Positions 6,248-9,109 of a DNA stretch of 9,109 nt are shown piece after piece; the first letter of the stretch is position 1, and each line of letters opens with the position of its first letter. Where the stretch lies: the NCBI GenBank assembly GCA_035718085.1, contig DASTHS010000047.1, forward strand, positions 1-9,109, read 5' to 3'. The translations under genes and the position numbers were made by a program. Under the pieces are notes generated by a model. That model had not been told where the DNA came from. It was given only the letters and a program-made list of their open reading frames with translations, and did no database searches. The stretch is from DASTHS01 sp035718085 (GTDB lineage Bacteria > Actinomycetota > Acidimicrobiia > Acidimicrobiales > Palsa-688).

Positions 6248-6795
6248 CCGCCGTAGTTCATCCGGGTGTCGTCCATGCGCAGCACGGTCACGTCGTCGCC
6301 GGGGTCGTCCGCCTCACCGGCGTCGACCACCTCGCCGACGAACAGGGTGTGCGACCCGAGGTCGAGCCGGTCGCGGACGCGGCAGTCGACCCACGCCGCC
6401 GCCCCGGCCAGCACCGGCGCGCCGGTGACCGCCTCGCGCACGGCATGGCCGTTCAAGGTGGATGCCTGCTCGTCCCAGGCGGCGGGCTTGACGAACGAGC
6501 GCACCAGGGCCCGATCGGCCCGGCCGAGCATGCACAGCGAGAAGCACCCGCCCTCGGCGACCAGCCGGTGGGTGAGGGCCGACACCTCGACGCCGACCGC
6601 CACCAGCTTGGGGGCGGTGGCCACCTGCGTCGCCCAGTTCAGCGTCATCAGGTTGCGCTCGGACCCCGCCCGCGAACCGAGGAGGTACAGCCCGGTGGGC
6701 ATGCGCCACAGCACCCGTCGGCGGAGCCGGTCGTAGGCCGCCGGGTCGGCACCGGGCGGGAAGGGCCCGACCGGGTCGTGCGCAGCGGTCACCAC
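6244..6795 (-). CDS. Flavin reductase-like FMN-binding protein
   Basis: A 183-residue protein of the flavin reductase-like (FMN-binding split-barrel) family, which reduces or binds FMN, often for a two-component monooxygenase. Visible family segments are RRVLWRMPTGLYLLG (27-41), NLMTLNWATQVATAPKLVAVGVE (split over 48-70, the FMN phosphate-contact region), GGCFSLCML (82-90) and SHTLFVGEVVDAG (148-160). No partner oxygenase lies in the window, so the physiological acceptor is unknown. The GTG at 6795 is chosen because a TAGCCT -10-like element ends 8 nt upstream. The next in-frame GTG upstream (6816) would place that element inside the coding region. This is the first gene of the unit with the sigma factor and RNase D. 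Confidence 0.85.
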   Translation of the reverse strand: MVTAAHDPVGPFPPGADPAAYDRLRRRVLWRMPTGLYLLGSRAGSERNLMTLNWATQVATAPKLVAVGVEVSALTHRLVAEGGCFSLCMLGRADRALVRSFVKPAAWDEQASTLNGHAVREAVTGAPVLAGAAAWVDCRVRDRLDLGSHTLFVGEVVDAGEADDPGDDVTVLRMDDTRMNYGG

Positions 6796-6803
6796 GACCG
6801 AAG

Positions 6804-6809
6804 AGGCTA
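6804..6809 (-). promoter_or_regulatory. Leaderless-type -10 element TAGCCT upstream of flavin reductase/sigma/rnd
   Basis: On the minus strand TAGCCT (TAnnnT) ends 8 nt before the GTG at 6795, with no Shine-Dalgarno sequence between. It lies in the 9-mer GTCGCTAGC (6814-6806, minus), identical to the one before the 76-aa gene. No clear -35 box is seen. It would drive the three-gene unit that includes the sigma factor. Confidence 0.45.
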
Positions 6810-6845
6810 GCGACACCGGGCCGCGCTGACCGGCCACCCCCGCGG

Positions 6846-6885
6846 CCGGCACGGCCGGGCCCCGGGCGGCTGCTGCCCCCCGGGC
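6846..6885 (-). terminator. GC-rich inverted repeats after the SUFU gene, possible terminator without U-tract
   Basis: Just downstream of the SUFU stop (minus strand) there is an imperfect stem formed by GCCCGGGGGGC (6885-6875) and GCCGCCCGGGGC (6870-6859), with a 4-nt loop. A second hairpin follows, CCGGC-CGT-GCCGG (6858-6846). No T-run follows either, so this is at most a GC-only terminator or a by-product of base composition. Confidence 0.3.
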
Positions 6886-6887
6886 TC

Positions 6888-7949
6888 TCAGGCGACCACC
6901 CGCACGCGCAGGCCGGGCAGGCACCGGCGCCGGCCCCAGCCGGTGCGCCCGTCGAAGAGGGCGGCGAGGCCGGCGAGCTCGTCGGCGGGCACCGCCACCA
7001 CCAGCCGGGTCGACGCCGGCGTGGCGCCCCCGGGGTCGAGCGACCAGCCCGCCGACGGGGCGAGGGCGAAGCGCACGGTCGCCCCGTCGCCGACCACCTC
7101 GAAGGCGCTGCCGTCGGCGACGAGCTCGCGGCGCAGCGCCGGCCCGAGCGCGGCAGCGGCGCCGGCACCCAGCTGCACCACCACGCCCCGCCCCAGCCGA
7201 CCCCGCCGCAGCGACAGGGTGGCCACCTGCAGGGCGGTCAGCTCGCTGCCCTCGGCCCGGGCCCGGGCCGAGGCCTCCGCCGCGGTCGCCGGGTCGGCGA
7301 GGAGGGAGCGGCGGTCGAGGTCGGTGACCAGGCCGCCGGAGCGGGCCAGCAGGTCGACCACGCCGTCGGTGCTCCAGGCCCGGCACAGCTCGAGCTCGTC
7401 GGCGGTGAGGCCGACGACCTGCAGGAACTCGACCGGGCCGTAGGGGCCGTCGAGGGTGCCCAGCTGCGGGTCGGCGACGAGGGCGGCGGCGGTGATGTCG
7501 GTGGTCGCGCTGATGCGGATCGGTCCGCGGAGGTCGATGTGGTGGCCGGCGGCGAAGGGGTGGCCGCTCGCCCACACGTAGGCGGCCAGGTTGGTGAGCA
7601 GCTCGACCGCCCAGAGCGGCTCCTCTTCGGCCGGGTCGAGGGCCACGCGCAGCGACAGCTCGAAACCCCAGCCCCCGGCCAGCACGTCGTCGCCGGCGTC
7701 GGCCCCGGCCAGCTGCGACAGCCCGCGCGTCACCAGGTGCCAGTGCTCGCGCCCGGCGACGGGTGGGCCGGGCGGGGACGCCACCAGGTGGCCGCTGACG
7801 GCGGCGAGCGGCGAGGGCCCCTGCCCGGTGTGCGCGGGCGCCGGCCGCCAGCGGTGGTCGGCCGGCCAGCCGTGGGCGTCATCGACGTGGGCATCGAGGG
7901 CGGCGAGGCCCGGCGCCTCCGACCGCCGGTCGCCGACGGGACCGTTCAC
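6888..7949 (-). CDS. Suppressor of fused (SUFU) domain protein
   Basis: A 353-residue soluble protein whose central part (about 45-218) matches the SUFU domain: EHWHLVTRGLSQL (68-80), GGWGFELSLRV (92-102), PLWAVELLTNLAAYVWASGHPF (split over 111-132), GHHIDL (135-140), FLQVVGLTADELELCRAWST (175-194) and LVTDLDRRSLL (207-217). In animals SUFU regulates Gli factors. In bacteria its role is unproven; it has been proposed as an immunity protein of polymorphic toxin systems. The N-terminal 40 residues are Pro/Ala-rich, and residues 218-353 form a second alpha/beta-looking region ending in LPGLRVRVVA. The GTG start at 7949 overlaps the DUF3151 stop (GTGA), strongly suggesting translational coupling. 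The open frame continuing upstream is antisense-type noise over DUF3151 and HIT. Confidence 0.9.
   Translation of the reverse strand: MNGPVGDRRSEAPGLAALDAHVDDAHGWPADHRWRPAPAHTGQGPSPLAAVSGHLVASPPGPPVAGREHWHLVTRGLSQLAGADAGDDVLAGGWGFELSLRVALDPAEEEPLWAVELLTNLAAYVWASGHPFAAGHHIDLRGPIRISATTDITAAALVADPQLGTLDGPYGPVEFLQVVGLTADELELCRAWSTDGVVDLLARSGGLVTDLDRRSLLADPATAAEASARARAEGSELTALQVATLSLRRGRLGRGVVVQLGAGAAAALGPALRRELVADGSAFEVVGDGATVRFALAPSAGWSLDPGGATPASTRLVVAVPADELAGLAALFDGRTGWGRRRCLPGLRVRVVA
7250..7273. repeat. 24-nt perfect palindrome inside the SUFU gene
   Basis: A perfect inverted repeat without spacer, with half-site CCTCGGCCCGGG reading the same on both strands. It encodes part of an Ala-Arg-Ala-Arg-Ala-Glu run in the C-terminal region of the SUFU protein. 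The alternating Ala/Arg codons GCC and CGG naturally build such symmetry, so it probably has no separate function. Confidence 0.6.
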
Positions 7950-8398
7950 GCCTGGCGGCGCGACCAGTCGGGGTCGAGCTGCGCGAGGAACAGGGCGCAG
8001 CGCGCCTCCTCGTCGTCCTCGCCGATGGCGCCGGCCGCCGCCCGCAGGGCGTCGAGGGCACGCAGGAACCCGCGGTTGTCGGGCGCCCGCCAGCGCACGT
8101 AGCCCGAGCCGCGCCACCCGGCGGCACGCAGCGCGTCGAGGCCCCGGTGGTACCCCACCCGGGCGTAGGCGTAGGCGGCCACCGGGTCGTCGGCGGCGAG
8201 GGCCTCGTCGGCGAGGGCCGCCCAGGCGTCCAGGTAGCGGGGGGTGGCGGCGGCGACGGCGGCCAGGGCGGCCCGTCGCTGGGGGCCGGGGGGTGCCGCC
8301 AGCGCGTCGGTCAGGGCGGCCGCTGCGGCGGCGGGCGGGGGCGGCAGCGTCGTCTCGGGCAGCCCGCCCGTCAGGGGCACGGGGGTCTCGTTGGCCAT
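7946..8398 (-). CDS. DUF3151 family protein
   Basis: A 150-residue actinobacterial protein of unknown function. The family signature is clear from about residue 55 onward: YLDAWAALADEAL (55-67), AYAYARVGYHRGLDALR (75-91), GWRGSGYVRWRAPDNRGFLRAL (split over 94-115) and IGEDDEEARCALFLAQLDPDW (split over 125-145). The N-terminus (1-50) is Pro/Ala-rich and variable, with LPETTLPPPP near residue 13. There is no signal peptide or membrane segment. The ATG at 8398 is the first in-frame ATG that leaves the normal family length; it lacks a Shine-Dalgarno sequence. The gene overlaps the SUFU gene by 4 nt downstream and diverges from the HIT gene 28 bp upstream. Confidence 0.92.
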   Translation of the reverse strand: MANETPVPLTGGLPETTLPPPPAAAAAALTDALAAPPGPQRRAALAAVAAATPRYLDAWAALADEALAADDPVAAYAYARVGYHRGLDALRAAGWRGSGYVRWRAPDNRGFLRALDALRAAAGAIGEDDEEARCALFLAQLDPDWSRRQA

Positions 8399-8426
8399 GC
8401 CCGCATGCTCGCGCGACGATGCGCCG
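8399..8426. promoter_or_regulatory. 28-bp divergent control region between DUF3151 and HIT genes
   Basis: The region holds an inverted repeat CGCAT (8402-8406) and ATGCG (8419-8423) with a 12-nt spacer. Its centre coincides with the midpoint between the two start codons. Weak -10-like hexamers GAGCAT (minus, 8410-8405) and GACGAT (plus, 8415-8420) each end 6 nt before their start codon. Neither side has a Shine-Dalgarno sequence. Any two promoters here would overlap. The hexamers lack the leading T, so this is tentative. Confidence 0.35.
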
Positions 8427-8870
8427 GTGGCCGAGGCAGGTGGGGGGTGCGTGTTCGACCGCATCCGCGACGGCGAGACGCCGGGCCACGTCGTGCTCGA
8501 CGAGGGTGAGGTGCTCGCCTTCCTCGACGCCCGGCCGGTGTTCCCGGGCCACACCCTGGTGGTGCCTCGACGCCACGTCGCCACCCTCGCCGATCTCGAC
8601 GGCGCGACTGCGGGAGCGGTGTGGGCGGCGGGCCGCCGCATCGCCCGGGCCCTGCGGCCGGCGCTCGGCGCGCAGGGCGCCTTCCTCTGCCTGAACGACG
8701 AGGTCAGCCAGAGCGTCGCCCACGTGCACCTCCACGTCGTGCCCCGCCGGTTCAAAGACGGGCTCCGCGGGTTCCTCTGGCCTCGGCAGCGCTACGCGGA
8801 CGAGGGGGAAGCGGCCGGGGTGGCGGCCCGCATCGCGGCGGTGCTGGCCGCGGACGGGGGGCCCGGATGA
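8427..8870 (+). CDS. HIT-family nucleotide-binding protein
   Basis: A 147-residue histidine-triad protein, a small cytoplasmic hydrolase or transferase acting on nucleotide phosphoramidates or dinucleoside polyphosphates. The triad is AHVHLHVVPR with His99, His101 and His103; His101 is the predicted nucleophile. Other hallmarks are CVFDRIRDGE (8-17; the second Cys of the usual CxxC is Asp here, so a zinc site is unlikely), PGHTLVVPRRHVATLADL (split over 40-57) and DGLRGFLWPRQRY (111-123). The last is a tail I associate with a subset of actinobacterial HIT proteins. GTG 8427 is the chosen start; ATG 8397 would overlap the divergent DUF3151 start, and GTG 8451 would remove the conserved N-terminal Cys. 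The stop overlaps the next start (ATGA). Confidence 0.92.
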   Translation: MAEAGGGCVFDRIRDGETPGHVVLDEGEVLAFLDARPVFPGHTLVVPRRHVATLADLDGATAGAVWAAGRRIARALRPALGAQGAFLCLNDEVSQSVAHVHLHVVPRRFKDGLRGFLWPRQRYADEGEAAGVAARIAAVLAADGGPG

Positions 8871-9109
8871 CGTCGGTGCGCGATGCCGTCCCCGACGATC
8901 TGCCCCGACTGGTCGAGCTGCTCGCCGGTGGCGCGCTCACCGTGAAGGAGGATCCGGCCGACCTGGCCCCCTACATCGCCGCTCTGGCCGCCATCGACGC
9001 CGACCCCCGCACCGCCGTGCTCGTCGCCGAGGTCGACGGCGAGGTGGTCGGCGTGCTGCAGCTGTTCGTGCTGCAGCACCTCCAGGAACGGGGTGGCCGC
9101 TGCGCCGAG
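8867..9109 (+). CDS. GNAT-family N-acetyltransferase, N-terminal part (3' end outside window)
   Basis: The first 81 residues of a probable GCN5-related acetyltransferase. The N-terminus VRDAVPDDLPRLVELLA is the typical GNAT strand-1/helix-1 start, and VLVAEVDGEVVGVLQLFVLQ (51-70) is the strand pair leading to the acetyl-CoA motif. The window ends before the Q/R-x-x-G-x-G/A acetyl-CoA signature, so the substrate cannot be inferred. The ATG overlaps the HIT stop by 4 nt (ATGA), implying a shared transcript and coupled translation. It runs off the window edge and is not a pseudogene on this evidence. Confidence 0.82.
   Translation, partial: MTSVRDAVPDDLPRLVELLAGGALTVKEDPADLAPYIAALAAIDADPRTAVLVAEVDGEVVGVLQLFVLQHLQERGGRCAE

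Noticed and set aside
7950..8735. Upstream extension of the SUFU frame
   Set aside because: It reads out of frame through DUF3151 and antisense through HIT; the GTG at 7949 coupled to the DUF3151 stop is the better start.
1..9109. A defence, CRISPR, prophage or mobile-element system
   Set aside because: No repeats-spacer pattern, transposase, integrase, tRNA, attachment site, nuclease/helicase defence gene or composition break was found; base usage is uniform throughout.

Overview
The window is very GC-rich (GC-heavy third codon positions), densely packed, ordinary-looking chromosomal DNA. Gene content (DUF3151, a long SUFU-domain protein, a SigB/SigF-type sigma factor, an RNase D, a GH13 alpha-glucosidase, GTG starts, many 4-nt start/stop overlaps) points to an actinomycete (Actinomycetota), possibly of the Acidimicrobiia type. 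The phylum is well supported; the class is a guess. I see no tRNA, rRNA, CRISPR array, insertion sequence, phage gene or plasmid function.

Layout, left to right. (1) 1-1777, plus strand: the C-terminal part of an M20 metallodipeptidase, overlapped by a cysteine-rich uncharacterised protein. (2) 1788-1973, minus strand: a 61-residue protein with a CxxC...HxxxC metal site. (3) 2071-4263, plus strand: a 76-residue conserved-looking small protein, a GH13 alpha-glucosidase, and an alkyltransferase-like protein (an MGMT relative whose acceptor cysteine is a tryptophan). (4) 6795-4260, minus strand: flavin reductase, SigB/SigF-type sigma factor and RNase D, joined by two ATGA overlaps and so probably one operon; its last stop shares a palindromic CTAG with the stop of the converging alkyltransferase-like gene. 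(5) 8398-6888, minus strand: DUF3151 then a SUFU-domain protein, joined by a GTGA overlap. (6) 8427-9109, plus strand: a HIT-family protein and the start of a GNAT acetyltransferase, joined by an ATGA overlap and divergent from DUF3151 across only 28 bp.

Two of the transcription units begin with the same 9-mer GTCGCTAGC, which holds a TAGCAT/TAGCCT -10-like hexamer 8-9 nt before the start codon and no Shine-Dalgarno sequence. This is what leaderless actinobacterial transcripts look like. By eye CTAG occurs only three times in 9.1 kb: in those two elements and in the shared stop.

No assembled novel defence or biosynthetic system is visible. The best leads are the coupled DUF3151-SUFU pair without any toxin nearby, the sigma factor without an adjacent anti-sigma gene but coupled to an RNase D, the uncharacterised cysteine-rich protein and the two small proteins.
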